Source: Desulfobulbus oralis (GTDB lineage Bacteria > Desulfobacterota > Desulfobulbia > Desulfobulbales > Desulfobulbaceae). From it: a DNA stretch of 64,000 bases. Positions 39,983 to 49,237 of the stretch are shown one piece after another. The first letter of the stretch is position 1, and each line of letters opens with the position of its first letter. The stretch lies in contig NZ_CP021255.1 in the NCBI RefSeq assembly GCF_002952055.1, positions 1,180,851 through 1,244,850 on the forward strand. Direction: 5' to 3'. The position numbers were made by a program, and so were the translations under genes. The notes below the pieces were generated by a model, which was not told where the DNA came from, did not search any database, and saw nothing but the letters and a program-made list of their open reading frames with translations.

Positions 39983-42900
39983 AACCGCCATCGAAGCGGT
40001 GTTGCTGCATGACGGCTACAGCAAGCTGGCCTCCGGCGCTTTCGATACCGAGCGGGCCATCTTCCCCGGCGAGGCGCTGACCTTTATCCGCGAGACCCAA
40101 GCCAAGACCTGGGAGAAACTCGAAGCCCTGCACGGGGCGGAGACCGGCGAGCGGGTACTCTCGGCGCTCACCAAATGGCTGGACACCCACGGCGCCCTGA
40201 CCACCCTGCGTCACGGCTTCAAATGCTTCGGCAAGACCCTGCGTATCGCCTTTTTCCGCCCGACCCACGGACTCAACCCGGAGCTGGAGGCGCGCTACCG
40301 CGCCAACCGGCTGGGCATCACCCGGCAGCTCCATTTCAGCGGCAGGAACAAGAAATCGCTGGATGTGGTCTTATCGGTCAACGGCATTCCGGTGGTGACC
40401 CTGGAGCTGAAAAATGCCCTCTCCGGCCAGACGGCGGCCAACGCCATCCACCAGTACCGTCACGACCGCGACCCGCGCGAGCCTATCTTCCTCTTTACCA
40501 AGCGCACCCTGGTGCATTTCGCCGTGGATACCGAAGAGGCGCACATGACCACCCGCCTGGCCGGAACCAGCACCCACTTTCTGCCCTTCAACCGGGGCTG
40601 GAACGGCGGCGCGGGTAACGCACCGGACAGGCAAGGACGCAACTACAAGACCGCCTACCTGTGGGAAGAGGTGCTCTCGCGTGACAGCCTGCTCGACCTG
40701 CTGGCGCGGTTCCTTCATCTCGAGATTGACGAAACGGTCAGCGACGAAGGCAAGAAGGTGCGCAAGGAGACGATGATCTTCCCCCGCTACCACCAGTTGC
40801 AGGCGGTACGGCAGATGGTGACGGCGGCGGGCAGCGAAGGCGTCGGCCATAACTACCTGGTGGAACACTCGGCGGGCAGCGGCAAGAGCAACACCATCGG
40901 CTGGCTGGCGCACCGGCTCTCCTCTCTGCACAACGAGCGGGACGAGCGCATTTTCGACAGCGTGGTGGTGATCACCGACAGGGTGGTGCTCGACCGCCAG
41001 TTGCAGAACACCATCTACCAATTCGACCACCGTCAGGGGGTGGTGCAGAAGATTGACGAGGACTCGCGCCAACTGGCCGAGGCACTGGAAGCGGGCGTGC
41101 CGATCATCATCACCACCCTGCAGAAATTCCCCTTCGTCTCCAGACAGTTGATGAAACTGGCGGAGGAGCGCGGGGCAGGCAACAGCTATCTGCCGACGCG
41201 CAACTATGCGGTGATCATCGACGAGGCGCACAGCTCCCAGTCTGGGGAGACGGCCACTGAGCTCAAAGGTGTTTTGGGCGGTGCTGAATTGATCCGCAAA
41301 GCGCTGGAAGCGGCCCAGGAAGAAGGTGAGGAGGAACTGGAGCGGTTGTTTCGCGCCATGGCCAAGCGCGGCCGCCAGCCCAATATGAGCTTTTTCGCCT
41401 TCACCGCCACGCCTAAACATAAAACCCTGGCGATCTTCGGCCGGGGTGGCGAGCCTTTCCACCGTTACACCATGCGGCAGGCCATCGAAGAAGGCTTTAT
41501 CAAGGATGTGCTGAAGAATTACGTCAGCTACAAGACCTACTACAAGCTGATCAAGAAGGTCGAGGACGATCCCAACGTCGAACGCAAGAAAGCGGCCCGG
41601 GCGCTGGCCCGTTTCATGCGCCTGCACCCACACAACATTGGCCAGAAAACCGAGGTGATGGTCGAGCACTTCCAGCAGCATACCCGCCACAAGATCGGCG
41701 GCCACGCCAAGGCGATGGTGGTCACCGGTTCGCGGCTGGAGGCGGTGCGCTACAAACAGGACTTCGACCGCTATATCGGCGAGAAGGGCTATCCCATCAA
41801 GAGTCTGGTGGCCTTTTCCGGCACGGTGGAAGACGACAAGGTGCCCGGGAAGACCTACACCGAGGTCGAGATGAATAGCGGCTTGCAGGAAAAGGAGCTG
41901 CCGGAGAGCTTCGCCAAAACCGATTATCGGGTGCTGCTGGTGGCGGAGAAATACCAGACCGGTTTTGACCAGCCGCTGTTGCACACCATGTACGTGGACA
42001 AGCGGTTGGCCGGGATTCAGGCGGTACAGACCCTTTCGCGCCTGAACCGCACCCATCCGCTGAAGGACGACACCTTCGTGCTTGATTTCGTCAACGACCC
42101 GGATGAGATCCGGGAGGCGTTTCGCCAGTATTACGACGGCTCGATCATGGGGGAGGAAGTCGACCCGGATCGGCTGTATGAGGTGAAAGCCGGGCTGGAC
42201 AGGTCGGGCATCTATTTGCAAGACGAGGTGGACGAATTTTCGCGCATTTTCTTCGCGCCCAAGCGCCGCCAAAGCCCGGCCGACCACAAGAACATGAACG
42301 CCCTGCTGGATCAGGCGGCGGCCCACTTTGCCCAACTGCAAAATGATGAAGAGGAAGAGGCTGATCTGTGGCGCGGCAAAACCCAGGCGTTTCGCAATCT
42401 CTACAGCTTTTTGAGTCAGGTCATTCCCTATCAGGACAGCGATTTGGAAAAGCTCTTTACCTATCTGCGCCACCTGGCCTTGAAACTGCCCAAGCGCAAG
42501 ACCGGGCCGGGGTACCAGTTTGACGAGGAGGTGGAACTTGACTACTACCGGCTGCAGAAGATCAGTGAGGGCTCGATCAATCTGGCCGAGGGGTATGCCA
42601 AGCCGCTCGACGGGCCGCGGGAGGTTGGCACGGGCGAGGTTCGGGAAGAATACGTCACGCTCTCCCGCCTCATCGACATCATCAACGAGCGTTTCGGCAC
42701 CGGGTTGAGCGAAGCCGATCAGCTTTTCTTCGATCAGATCGCCGAGGCGGCAAGCCAGAACGAAGCCTTGCGTAAAGCCGCCGAAGTGAACTCCCTCGAC
42801 AAATTTCAGCTGGTCTTTCGCCAGGTGCTGGAGTCTTTGTTCATTGAGCGCATGGAGCTCAACGAGGAGCTGTTTACCGACTACATGAGCAAGCCGGAAC

Positions 42901-42989
42901 TGCGGGACCTTGTTTCTACATGGCTTGGCAGTCAGGTATATGACCGGCTGGGCGGCTCAAAAGACGGCATTGTCTCTTGGAAGACGTGA
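39954..42989 (+). CDS. hsdR: Type I restriction endonuclease subunit HsdR
   Basis: HsdR is the translocating nuclease of type I systems. The 1011 residues contain the PD-(D/E)xK nuclease (LDVVLSVNGIPVVTLELK, residues about 135-152), helicase motif I EHSAGSGKSNTIGW (about 303), motif II VIIDEAHSSQSG (about 420), and motifs V and VI in AEKYQTGFDQPLLHTMYVDK and QTLSRLNRTHP. It is intact while hsdM and hsdS are broken. If those breaks are real, the nuclease has no working methylase partner here. Confidence 0.95.
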   Translation: MKQTSEAAFETAIEAVLLHDGYSKLASGAFDTERAIFPGEALTFIRETQAKTWEKLEALHGAETGERVLSALTKWLDTHGALTTLRHGFKCFGKTLRIAFFRPTHGLNPELEARYRANRLGITRQLHFSGRNKKSLDVVLSVNGIPVVTLELKNALSGQTAANAIHQYRHDRDPREPIFLFTKRTLVHFAVDTEEAHMTTRLAGTSTHFLPFNRGWNGGAGNAPDRQGRNYKTAYLWEEVLSRDSLLDLLARFLHLEIDETVSDEGKKVRKETMIFPRYHQLQAVRQMVTAAGSEGVGHNYLVEHSAGSGKSNTIGWLAHRLSSLHNERDERIFDSVVVITDRVVLDRQLQNTIYQFDHRQGVVQKIDEDSRQLAEALEAGVPIIITTLQKFPFVSRQLMKLAEERGAGNSYLPTRNYAVIIDEAHSSQSGETATELKGVLGGAELIRKALEAAQEEGEEELERLFRAMAKRGRQPNMSFFAFTATPKHKTLAIFGRGGEPFHRYTMRQAIEEGFIKDVLKNYVSYKTYYKLIKKVEDDPNVERKKAARALARFMRLHPHNIGQKTEVMVEHFQQHTRHKIGGHAKAMVVTGSRLEAVRYKQDFDRYIGEKGYPIKSLVAFSGTVEDDKVPGKTYTEVEMNSGLQEKELPESFAKTDYRVLLVAEKYQTGFDQPLLHTMYVDKRLAGIQAVQTLSRLNRTHPLKDDTFVLDFVNDPDEIREAFRQYYDGSIMGEEVDPDRLYEVKAGLDRSGIYLQDEVDEFSRIFFAPKRRQSPADHKNMNALLDQAAAHFAQLQNDEEEEADLWRGKTQAFRNLYSFLSQVIPYQDSDLEKLFTYLRHLALKLPKRKTGPGYQFDEEVELDYYRLQKISEGSINLAEGYAKPLDGPREVGTGEVREEYVTLSRLIDIINERFGTGLSEADQLFFDQIAEAASQNEALRKAAEVNSLDKFQLVFRQVLESLFIERMELNEELFTDYMSKPELRDLVSTWLGSQVYDRLGGSKDGIVSWKT

Positions 42990-43004
42990 GGCGGAAGAGA
43001 CAGC

Positions 43005-43565
43005 ATGAAATATCAGCCGCCTGCACCGTCACCGGCGATCCTGAACCGGGTCGCCGCCATCAGCGGAGCCATCGGGCGGTTCCGTGCTCGCCGATCAGGC
43101 CGGAGCCTTGCGGCTGCGGCGCATCAACCGTATCCGCACCGTTCACGGTTCATTGGCCATCAATGGCAACACTTTAAGCGAGGCGCAGATCGCCGCGTTC
43201 TGGAGGGCAAGCGGGTGATTGCCCCGCTCCGCGAGGTGCAGGAGGTGAAAAAGGCCCTGGCTGCCTACGAACGCTTCTGCACTTGGAAACCAGAGGCCGA
43301 AAAGGACCTGCTGGAGGCGCACCGGATTCTGATGTCCGGCCTGGTCGACGGGACTGTATTGGCATGGCGGCGTGGCGTCATAGCGGGAAACCAAGTAATT
43401 CACATGGCTCCGCCCGCCGATCTGGCGCCACATCTGATCGCCGCTTTGTTCCGTTGGCTGGCCACCACCGACGCCCATCCGCTTATCGCCAGCCCGGTCT
43501 TTCACTACGAGTTCGAACGCCTGCACCGAGGGCAACGGCCGCATGGGGCGGCTGTGGCAGAGTGA
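43005..43565 (+). pseudogene. Fic-family protein relic with several frameshifts
   Basis: The opening MKYQPPAPSPAILNRVAAISGAIG matches Fic-domain proteins linked to type I loci. The frame then slips: LRLRRINRIRTVHGSLAINGNTLSEAQI is in a second frame, VLEGKRVIAPLREVQEVKKALAAYE returns in the first, and KDLLEAHRILMSGLVDG follows. The Fic core HPFxDGNGRxGR is broken: only HYEFERLH, then GNGRMGRLWQ in another frame near 43530. AMPylation activity is therefore lost. Confidence 0.75.
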
Positions 43566-43596
43566 TTCGGGCCATCAGGAGCAACCAACGGATTTC

Positions 43597-44148
43597 ATGA
43601 AAAAATCAAACAAGAAAAAACCGACCTGGACCGATCTCAAGCGCCAGCTTGCCGGCTTCGACCGTCCGGAGCTGCTGGCCCTGATTCAGGACCTGTACGC
43701 AGCCAGCAAGAACAATCAGGCTTTTCTCCATGCCCGCTTCGCTCTGGGCGAGGATGTGCTCGAACCGTACAAGGTCACCATCGACCGCTGGGTTTGCCCG
43801 GATGTCATGCGCAATCAGGATATCTCGGTCGCCAAGGCCAAGAAGGCAATCTCCGATTACAAGAAAGCCATAGGCCGGCCGGAAGGGCTGGCTGAGCTGA
43901 TGGTGTTCTATTGCGAATCCTGCACGAACCTGCTCGGCTACTGCGGCATGGATGACGAGGGCTATTTCAACGCCTTGGTGCGCATGTTCGAGCAAGCGCT
44001 GAAGGCGACTGCGGAGCTTGAGCCAGATCGGCAGAAAGCATTTGTCGAACGGCTTGAATGTGTCCGGCACGAAGGCCACAACTGGGGCTGGGGCGTTGGT
44101 GATGCCATGGACGATCTGATGGCGGAGTATGGATTTGCCGAAGAATAA
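43597..44148 (+). CDS. DUF6155 family protein
   Basis: This 183-residue protein of unknown function begins MKKSNKKKPTWTDLKRQLAGFDRPELLALIQDLY. The family pattern continues with FHARFALG-like text (FLHARFALGEDVLEPYK), AKAKKAISDYKKAIGRPEGLAELMVFYCE and DDEGYFNALVRMFEQALKA. It overlaps the downstream primase-helicase by 20 bases, so the two are probably expressed together. Family members often occur in defence islands; no activity is known to me. Confidence 0.75.
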   Translation: MKKSNKKKPTWTDLKRQLAGFDRPELLALIQDLYAASKNNQAFLHARFALGEDVLEPYKVTIDRWVCPDVMRNQDISVAKAKKAISDYKKAIGRPEGLAELMVFYCESCTNLLGYCGMDDEGYFNALVRMFEQALKATAELEPDRQKAFVERLECVRHEGHNWGWGVGDAMDDLMAEYGFAEE

Positions 44149-46522
44149 CCAGAGACTGAATGAACGAGACGAGCTGCGGCGTCTGCGCGAGGAGAACGCC
44201 CGCCTCAAGAAACTGCTGACCCGGCACGGTATCGCCTGGCAAGAACCGGCCATCCCTGAACCCGTCCCTGCCCCACCCGAATCCGCACTGCCCCCAACCC
44301 ATTTCACTACAGACGACAAGATCGCTCTGTTCCGCCGCCTGTTCCGGGGGAGGGAGGATGTCTATCCCCAACGCTGGGAGTCGGCCAAGGGAACGTCCGG
44401 CTATGCACCAACCTGCGGTAACAAGTGGAAACCTGGCATCTGCCACAAGCCCCGGGTGAAATGCGGCGATTGCAACCAACGCCAATTGCTGCCCGTGACC
44501 GATCAGGTGATCTATGACCATTTGGCCGGGAAGCAGACCATCGGCGTCTATCCGCTCCTGAGCGACGACAGGTGCACCTTTCTGGCGCTTGATTTCGATG
44601 AGGCTGACTGGCGGGAGGATGCCCAGGCTTTCATGCGATCCTGCCGGGAACTCGGCATTCCGGCGGCGCTGGAGATTTCCCGCTCCGGCAATGGCGCTCA
44701 CGCCTGGATCTTTTTTGCCGGGCCGGTTCCGGCCCGCGAGGCCCGGCAGCTCGGGGCCGCACTGATCAGCCATACCTGCGACCGCACCAGGCAATTGTCC
44801 CTGACCAGCTACGACCGTCTGTTTCCCAATCAGGACACCATACCCAAGGGAGGCTTCGGCAACCTGATCGCGCTGCCCCTACAGAAACAGCCGAGGGAAT
44901 CAGGGCGCAGCGTGTTCGTTGATGAACACCTGCAACCTCATTCTGACCAGTGGACCTTTCTGGCTTCCATCCGTCCCATGTCCCGGCGGGACCTGGAAGA
45001 CGCCATTTTGCGGGCCAGCGGCGGCCGCCATCCCCTGGATGTGGCCTTTACCACCGAGGAGGAAGACAGCAAGCCCTGGCAGCGACCATCATCCGTACCC
45101 GTCCGGATTGCCGGTCCTTTACCGGATTCTCTGACCCTGGTGCTGGCCAACCAGATTTTCATCGCCAAGGCCGATCTGCCCCAGCCGCTGGCCAACCGCC
45201 TGATCCGCCTCGCGGCCTTTCAGAATCCGGAGTTCTACAGAGCCCAGGCCATGCGCCTGCCGGTGTGGAACAAGCCGCGCATCATCGGCTGCGCCGAGAA
45301 CTACCCCCTGCATATCGGTCTGCCGCGAGGCTGCCTCGATGCGGTGCTCGACCTGTTGCAAGAGAATGACATCTGTCCGGAACTGCAGGACGAGCGCCTT
45401 TTGGGACGGAAGCTGACAGCCAAGTTCACCGGCGCCTTGCGCAGAGACCAAAAAGCAGCATTGCGGGCGATGCTCAAAGACGAGATCGGCGTGCTCTGTG
45501 CCCCGACGGCCTTTGGCAAGACGGTCACAGCTGCGTCCCTGATCGCGCGACGCAGAGTGAGCACACTGGTACTGGTCCATCGCACCGAATTACTGCGCCA
45601 GTGGCAGGAGCGATTGACCGGGTTCTTGGAGTGTCCGAAAGGAAGCTTGGGCATCATCGGCGGCGGCAAGAAAAAACCCTCCGGCAAGATCGACATCGCG
45701 GTCATGCAGTCCCTGTCACGTTGGGAAGATCTTGGCGAACTGCTCGACCAGTACGGACAGATTATCATCGATGAATGCCACCACCTGTCGGCCTTTTCCT
45801 TCGAGGCAATCCTCAAGCAGGCCAAGGCGAAATACGTGGTGGGTCTGACCGCCACCCCGATACGCCGCGACGGGCATCAGCCGATCATCTTCATGCAGTG
45901 CGGGCCGATCCGCCACAGTGCCGCCAGACCGGATACCGCCCCGGCGCGACTGGAGGTCTGGCCGAAAGCCTTTCCCGCTCAGGAGATCCCGCCGGATTCA
46001 CCGATTCAGGATGTGTTCCACATTCTCGCTGGCGATGAGACCCGCAACCGACGCATCGCCGAAGATGTCCTGACATCCTACCGCGAAGGGCGAAAGGTGC
46101 TCGTACTTACCGAGCGAACGGATCATCTGCCGCTGTTGCGGGAGGCCTTGGGGGATGAGATCAAGCACTGCTTTGTTCTGCATGGCCGTTTGTCGAAGAA
46201 GCAGCGAGCGACGGTGTTGGCCGAGCTGGAGGCATTGGACGAGTCGGTACCGAGGGTGTTGCTCGCGACCGGCCGTTTGATTGGTGAAGGCTTCGACCAC
46301 CCGCCACTCGACACCCTGGTGCTGGCCATGCCGATCTCCTGGAAGGGAACCTTGCAGCAATATGCCGGACGTCTGCACCGGGAGCACGCCGACAAGCAGG
46401 ATTTGCGTATCTACGACTATGCCGAGACCGATCAGCCTCAGCTCAACCGCATGTGGAACAAACGCCAGCGCGGCTACCGAGCCATGGGGTACGAGATCAA
46501 ACCGGTGGAGACCGTTTTTTAG
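44129..46522 (+). CDS. TOTE conflict-system-type primase fused to a superfamily 2 helicase
   Basis: This 797-residue protein has a short coiled coil (RRLREENARLKKLL), then a zinc-binding region (CGNKWKPGICHKPRVKCGDC). An archaeo-eukaryotic primase-like domain follows, with the acidic motif FLALDFDEADW and RSGNGAHAWIFFAG. From about residue 440 comes an SF2 helicase: motif I CAPTAFGKTV (about 458), motif II IIIDECHHLS (about 545), motif III GLTATPIRRDG, and motif VI QQYAGRLHRE. TOTE systems are predicted defence modules of primase, helicase and a nuclease. I see no nuclease domain here, so it may act with HsdR or a missing partner. Confidence 0.82.
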   Translation: MDLPKNNQRLNERDELRRLREENARLKKLLTRHGIAWQEPAIPEPVPAPPESALPPTHFTTDDKIALFRRLFRGREDVYPQRWESAKGTSGYAPTCGNKWKPGICHKPRVKCGDCNQRQLLPVTDQVIYDHLAGKQTIGVYPLLSDDRCTFLALDFDEADWREDAQAFMRSCRELGIPAALEISRSGNGAHAWIFFAGPVPAREARQLGAALISHTCDRTRQLSLTSYDRLFPNQDTIPKGGFGNLIALPLQKQPRESGRSVFVDEHLQPHSDQWTFLASIRPMSRRDLEDAILRASGGRHPLDVAFTTEEEDSKPWQRPSSVPVRIAGPLPDSLTLVLANQIFIAKADLPQPLANRLIRLAAFQNPEFYRAQAMRLPVWNKPRIIGCAENYPLHIGLPRGCLDAVLDLLQENDICPELQDERLLGRKLTAKFTGALRRDQKAALRAMLKDEIGVLCAPTAFGKTVTAASLIARRRVSTLVLVHRTELLRQWQERLTGFLECPKGSLGIIGGGKKKPSGKIDIAVMQSLSRWEDLGELLDQYGQIIIDECHHLSAFSFEAILKQAKAKYVVGLTATPIRRDGHQPIIFMQCGPIRHSAARPDTAPARLEVWPKAFPAQEIPPDSPIQDVFHILAGDETRNRRIAEDVLTSYREGRKVLVLTERTDHLPLLREALGDEIKHCFVLHGRLSKKQRATVLAELEALDESVPRVLLATGRLIGEGFDHPPLDTLVLAMPISWKGTLQQYAGRLHREHADKQDLRIYDYAETDQPQLNRMWNKRQRGYRAMGYEIKPVETVF

Positions 46523-46568
46523 AGCATTTCAACTTTCAAATTATTCAAGAAAAGTTTAGATTTGAGAC

Positions 46569-47499
46569 ATGAAAACAGCCAGTTCAGAACTACGTGCGGT
46601 TGCGGTCAAGGCTTATGGCGCGGGCGTTTCACGGCAACAAATCGCTGACATCCTGGGCTACCACCTGAACAGTGTGAGCCGGTGGATTCGTGAATTTGAA
46701 CGGGAGAAGCGGCTTGAGGCGCGCCCACGCGGGCATCGGGTTGCTATTTTCTCCGAGGCTGAACGCCTTGAACTTGTTGAACTGATTGGGAAGCAGCCGG
46801 ATATCACATGAGAGGAACTCCGCTCGCACTTCGCAAAAGATTGCTCGTTGAATGCCATTCACAAGCTCCTAAAAAAAATCGGCTTTGTCGTTAAAAAAAA
46901 CTCTGCGGGCCAGCGAACAGGAAGGCCTGGATATAGCCCAGGCCAGAGGGGCATGGGCAGAGTTTCAAAAAACACCTGACCCAAATCGCCTGGTTTTTCT
47001 CGATGAATCCGGTGTAAAAACCAATATGACCCGATTGTATGGCCGCGCTTTAAAGGGCGCGCGTTGTCATGACGCAGCACCCCACGGGCACTGGGAGGCA
47101 GTGACGGTTTTATCTTCCATCCGGCTGGACGGGACGACAGAGTGTATTGTCTTTGCAGGAGCTGTGGAGAGGAAGATGTTCGATGCATATGTCAGGAGTA
47201 TGCTTGCCCCTGCTCTGCGGCCCGGTGATGTCGTGATTATGGACAATCTTTCCGTTCATAAATCGCAGGCTGCCTGTGATGCCATACAGGCAAGGCACGC
47301 TGAATGCCTGTTCTTACCGGCCTATAGTCCCGACCTGAATCCCATCGAAAAGATGTGGAGCAAGGTGCAGCAGATATTGCGGGGGATCAAGGCCAGAACC
47401 AACGAAGACCTGGTTGCGGGAGTCGGGGAAGCCCTGGACCGCGTTTCTGCAAACGATGCCCAGGGCTGGTTCAGATCTTGTGGCTATATACAATCTTAA
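46569..47499 (+). pseudogene. IS630-family transposase, disrupted
   Basis: The HTH part (RAVAVKAYGAGVSRQQIADILGYHLNSVSRWI) ends at a TGA at 46809, but EELRSHFAKDCSLNAIHKLLKKIGF follows in the same frame. At a run of eight As (about 46891-46898) the frame must shift to continue as KKTLRASEQEGLDIAQARGAW. The DDE core then runs intact: LVFLDESGVKTNM, DVVIMDNLSVHKS, LPAYSPDLNPIEKMWS. The A-run shift may be programmed, as in some IS630 elements; the TGA is a true break. Confidence 0.85.
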
Positions 47500-47513
47500 A
47501 GTTGAAACGCTCC

Positions 47514-47559
47514 AGTACGGCCGCCGCATCGTCTCTGTCAGTTCAGGAAGGGATGTCTG
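47514..47559 (+). repeat. 46-bp repeat R, right copy, abutting the second IS5 relic
   Basis: Matches the left copy at 31420-31465 in 40 of 46 positions. The IS end that follows is the transposase 5' side here but the 3' side at the left copy, so the repeat is not part of the IS. It may be a target sequence that the IS prefers. Confidence 0.65.
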
Positions 47560-47788
47560 GGCTCAGTCCTCATTAATTGCAAAAAGCAGGAAATCTGGTT
47601 AGTTGTGCTCAAGGAGGATGCCATGAGCCAACTTTTCTCCCTTTCTGCCGAACAACTCGGAGGTATCAAGCCTTTCTTTCCACGTTCACATGGTATTCCG
47701 CAGGTCGATGACCTGAAAGGCGGCATCATTTATGTCATCAAGCATGGCCTGCAATGGAAAGACGCGTCGCGTGAGTTGGCCCGTATAA
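47560..47788 (+). mobile_element. Truncated IS5-family element (second copy)
   Basis: Starts with the terminal repeat GGCTCAGTCCTCATTAATTG and the transposase beginning MSQLFSLSAEQLGGIKPFFP at 47623. It keeps about 55 residues (IIYVIKHGLQWKDASRE) and is then cut by a MITE-like element at 47789. It is the same family as the element at 31.5-32.3 kb, in the opposite orientation. Confidence 0.85.
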
Positions 47789-47929
47789 CAGCCCGTTGAA
47801 AAAACCGCAGCAATGCGCACTGCGAGTAAAAAACCTCGTAAGACAGAAAGGAAACTCACTGATTATTCGTCACTTGGAATTTGCAATTCCTGTAGCCTGA
47901 AACCTGAAATATAGTTTTTCAACAGGCTG
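47789..47929. mobile_element. MITE-like element with 15-bp terminal inverted repeats
   Basis: CAGCCCGTTGAAAAA at 47789-47803 and TTTTTCAACAGGCTG at 47915-47929 are inverted repeats with one mismatch around 111 non-coding bases. It interrupts the IS5 relic on its left and stops exactly at the stop codon of the GNAT gene on its right. Confidence 0.7.
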
Positions 47930-48397
47930 CTAGGTAACATTGTCTGGACATCTCAGAGTGAGACGCAGCATGTCAAAGAGCTGTATCCCGTTTTCGAAAA
48001 TTGGCTCAGGGTAATTTTTGACGAAGAAGTCATGGTCAATACTTGTGACCCGGAAGCCGTGCCTCTGGTAGAAGGCCAGTTGATAACCAAACGTTCCAGT
48101 ACCTACTTCTATTTGGCCTGCGCCAGATTCACAAAAGAAATCAATGATCCATTTCAGGAGCGCTGTGCCGTAGCCGGATTTCTGATGGGCTGGCTGCACA
48201 ACAATATTCATTATCTCATATGTACCGGCGCCACGTGGTTTGACTACGCATGCGCCAACAACAACCTCACCATTTGAAGCAACGAAGCACTTTGCCCCTG
48301 GAAGATACGAACGAATCTTGTCTGATAACGGGTCGGCGAGCAGGAGCAAGTCCATTGGAGCATCCGATGCTGGAACTTCTTGGATCAATAGCGACAT
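47930..48397 (-). CDS. GNAT-family N-acetyltransferase
   Basis: This 155-residue acetyltransferase has the acetyl-CoA loop VVQPAHQKSGYGTALLKWII (the V/I-x-x-x-x-Q/R-x-x-G-x-G/A pattern) and the C-terminal YQRHGF motif (FYQRHGFRVTSIDHDFF). The start MSLLIQEVPASDAPMD is the first sensible ATG; codons further upstream are out of character. The stop codon lies at the edge of the MITE, so the original C-terminus may have been altered. The substrate is unknown. Confidence 0.8.
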   Translation of the reverse strand: MSLLIQEVPASDAPMDLLLLADPLSDKIRSYLPGAKCFVASNGEVVVGACVVKPRGAGTYEIMNIVVQPAHQKSGYGTALLKWIIDFFCESGAGQIEVGTGTFGYQLAFYQRHGFRVTSIDHDFFVKNYPEPIFENGIQLFDMLRLTLRCPDNVT

Positions 48398-48420
48398 TTT
48401 TGCTCTATTGCTTAACACGA

Positions 48421-48903
48421 TCAGTTGCCGCCTGTCTGCTTTTTGATGTAGCGCCAAAAGTCCGAGCGCTCCAGATCCGTGACGTTGCGGGCGAAGTGCA
48501 GCACCTGCCAGACCAGATAGGAGTCCACACCGTCGATGATGGCATTTTCTTTCAGCGTGACGGCAAGCTCGCCGCCCAGATCCCCCAGACCACGTACCAG
48601 CATGGCCGCGTGGGTGCTGCTTGCCGGATCGGTGTCGATATAGCAGGCCAGGGGCGGCTTCAGCTCCGTCCACTTGTCGCTGTCGATGCGGATGCGGACC
48701 GCGGCCCGGCCATCCTTGATGCCGACATCCCTGACCGTGCCGATGACGATGCCGGACTGATAGACTTTGTCGGCCTTGGCGATGCCCTTGCCGTCGGCAA
48801 AGAGCACTGTGAGCTCCTTGCCCGCCGGTTTGCAGGCAAAGGCCAGGGCAGCGAGGAGAAAAAGCACGGCAAAGTTTCGGCAGATACGCGCAGATCGTTT
48901 CAT
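48421..48903 (-). CDS. MlaD/MCE-domain lipoprotein
   Basis: This 160-residue protein has a lipoprotein signal (MKRSARICRNFAVLFLLAALAFAC, lipobox Cys24). A single MlaD-like domain follows: ELTVLFADGKGIAKADKVYQSGIVIGTVRDVGIKDGRAAVRIRID in parts. MCE/MlaD proteins bind lipids for transport between inner and outer membranes. No mlaE or mlaF genes adjoin it, so it is an orphan here. About 200 bases between it and the tRNA hold nothing recognisable. Confidence 0.72.
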   Translation of the reverse strand: MKRSARICRNFAVLFLLAALAFACKPAGKELTVLFADGKGIAKADKVYQSGIVIGTVRDVGIKDGRAAVRIRIDSDKWTELKPPLACYIDTDPASSTHAAMLVRGLGDLGGELAVTLKENAIIDGVDSYLVWQVLHFARNVTDLERSDFWRYIKKQTGGN

Positions 48904-49101
48904 GGCAAACCTTCAGGGAGAATTGAGTGATTCGTTTTCCTTACCGCTTTTTTCCGGACATTTCGACAGCAAAAGCGGAAAGGGGCAGGGCCAATGCTGC
49001 AAAAGGGAGCCGGCTGGTGGAGGCAATCTTCTTTTTCACTTTCCTGTTGACAGCCAGGATCAGAATCGGTATATCCGTTCCTCGCAACGCTTAAAGCGCA
49101 G

Positions 49102-49176
<75 letters not shown>

Positions 49177-49186
49177 TAAAAGGTTC

Positions 49187-49216
49187 AAGGCTCGAACCGA
49201 AGTTCGGGCCTTTTTT
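49187..49216 (+). terminator. Rho-independent terminator after tRNA-Gly
   Basis: AAGGCTCGAAC pairs with GTTCGGGCCTT (one T-G) around a CGAA loop and ends in a run of T. It lies just before the rplM start, so the ribosomal genes may be partly attenuated by it or use readthrough. Confidence 0.8.
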
Positions 49217-49237
49217 CTTCTATCAGGATTTGAACGG

